DNA of 7,170 nucleotides from contig JACPVK010000221.1 of NCBI GenBank assembly GCA_016191795.1, positions 1-7,170 of the forward strand, read 5' to 3'. The notes beneath the pieces are model-generated. The model saw nothing but the letters and a program-made list of their open reading frames with translations. It ran no database searches and had not been told where the DNA came from. This DNA comes from Gammaproteobacteria bacterium. Its GTDB lineage: Bacteria > Pseudomonadota > Gammaproteobacteria > SZUA-229. A program made the position numbers and the translations under genes. Positions 6,394 to 7,170 of the stretch are shown one piece after another (the first letter of the stretch is position 1; each line of letters starts with the position of its first letter).

Positions 6394-7170
6394 ATGCACA
6401 GATACACACAGCTTAAGCAGCCAATAAAAACATTTGCGTTCATTTGCGTTCATTTGCGTTCTCTTTTTCTTTTAACTCTGGTATTTGCCAATACCGCCAT
6501 AGCAGGTCAGGCGGCTTTAGCCACGGCACACCCATTGGCGACCGCCGCCGGCGAACAGGTATTGCGCTCCGGTGGTAATGCGTTTGATGCAGCGGTTGCG
6601 GTAGCCGCTACATTGGCGGTGGTTGAGCCTTACAGTTCCGGCCTGGGTGGTGGCGGATTTTTTTTATTGCATCGTGCCCGGGATAATTTTGAAGTGATGA
6701 TCGACGCGCGCGAAACCGCGCCGCTGGCCGCCTCCCGCGACATGTATCTGGATGAGCTGGGTGAAGTTAAAGAAAACGCATCGATTAACGGCGCCTTGTC
6801 AGCCGGTATACCGGGACTGCCGGCAGCACTGGAGCATGTCAGTAATTATTACGGCACGCTACCGTTTCAGGAAAATTTGCAACCGGCCATTCGACTGGCG
6901 CAGCAGGGATTTATGGTCGATGAACATTATCAGAAGCTGGCCGGTTTTCGTTTACCTGTGCTGCGTAGCTCAAAAGATGCGGCGGCTATTTTTTTACAAA
7001 ATAACGAAGTGCCCGCAGATCACGCCATGATTCGTCAGCCGGATCTGGCGATTACCCTGCAACGTATGGCGCGTGATGGCAGTTCCGGGTTTTATCGTGG
7101 TGAAATCGCGGAAAAACTGGTGAAATCCGTGCGGGCTAACGGGGGTATCTGGACGCTGGAGGATTTAAAA
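6394..7170 (+). CDS. ggt: Gamma-glutamyltranspeptidase, N-terminal part (3' end outside window)
   Basis: GGT cleaves gamma-glutamyl bonds of glutathione and related compounds in the periplasm and is made as a precursor that cuts itself into two subunits. The window holds 259 codons of the large-subunit part. The catalytic Thr at the processing site lies beyond the right edge, so activity cannot be judged. Family blocks visible are TAHPLATAAGEQVLRSGGNAFDA (about 43-65), VVEPYSSGLGGGGFF (about 75-89) and IDARETAP, where Arg106 corresponds to the arginine that binds the gamma-glutamyl carboxylate. Further blocks are SINGALSAGIPGLPAALE and GGIWTLEDL at the edge. The signal peptide of about 37 residues ends at AIA before GQA. 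About ten of its residues come from the tandem 10-bp repeat; removing those 30 nt keeps the frame and still leaves a good signal peptide. It lies 158 nt after the ferredoxin gene, beyond a terminator. Confidence 0.93.
   Translation, partial: MHRYTQLKQPIKTFAFICVHLRSLFLLTLVFANTAIAGQAALATAHPLATAAGEQVLRSGGNAFDAAVAVAATLAVVEPYSSGLGGGGFFLLHRARDNFEVMIDARETAPLAASRDMYLDELGEVKENASINGALSAGIPGLPAALEHVSNYYGTLPFQENLQPAIRLAQQGFMVDEHYQKLAGFRLPVLRSSKDAAAIFLQNNEVPADHAMIRQPDLAITLQRMARDGSSGFYRGEIAEKLVKSVRANGGIWTLEDLK

Larger units (their letters stand above)
6312..6460. repeat. Inverted-arm repeat of 10-bp units spanning the ggt leader and signal peptide
   Basis: The right arm is three exact tandem copies of CATTTGCGTT (6431-6460). 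The left arm, AACGCAAAT then AAAAGCAAAT (6312-6330), is the reverse complement of about two degenerate copies. About 100 bp lies between the arms, including a hairpin and the ggt ribosome site and start codon. The unit differs from the 8-bp family at 3285-3446, though the overall size and design are alike. The right arm is translated as part of the ggt signal peptide. Exact outer boundaries and any target duplication are not clear. No transposase is encoded. Confidence 0.6.

Noticed and set aside
6237..6453. Minus-strand open frames starting MNAN
   Set aside because: Their start is the reverse-strand reading of the tandem 10-bp units, a well-known source of spurious small proteins, and they cross the terminator.
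6431..6460. CRISPR-like array
   Set aside because: The units are only 10 bp and directly adjacent, without spacers.

Overview
This window looks like a conserved chromosomal housekeeping locus of a gammaproteobacterium of moderate GC. The gene order is ftsE-ftsY on the minus strand and, divergently, two M16 peptidase genes, rsmD, coaD, a YfhL-type ferredoxin and ggt. As I recall it, this resembles the arrangement in Pseudomonas aeruginosa and related orders, but I could not run a comparison and cannot name a genus. I see no phage, plasmid, transposase, CRISPR array, tRNA or rRNA.

Minus strand, 1-1544: ftsY (SRP receptor) followed after 42 nt by the 5' part of ftsE, which runs off the left edge. 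The divergent spacer 1545-1845 holds the starts of ftsY and the first M16 gene, a solitary repeat arm (three 8-bp units) and a weak promoter candidate.

Plus strand, 1846-4750: an M16 pair overlapping by 11 nt. The first protein is a predicted lipoprotein with the zinc site HxxEH. The second lacks that site but has the C-terminal R...Y pair, so the two probably form one split-function protease. The second gene carries a 162-bp inverted-arm repeat in frame inside its signal peptide. A compact REP/BIME-like pair of hairpins fills much of the gap before rsmD.

Plus strand, 4908-6277: rsmD, coaD and the ferredoxin are packed with 4-nt gaps and end at a strong intrinsic terminator. They serve rRNA methylation, coenzyme A synthesis and electron transfer. 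The last gene, ggt, is cut by the right edge. Its leader and signal peptide overlap a second, unrelated repeat built of 10-bp units.

The genes are ordinary for this locus and I see no undescribed multi-gene system. The part worth a second look is the repeats: three unrelated short inverted-repeat families in 7 kb, two of them contributing codons to N-terminal export signals without breaking the reading frame.
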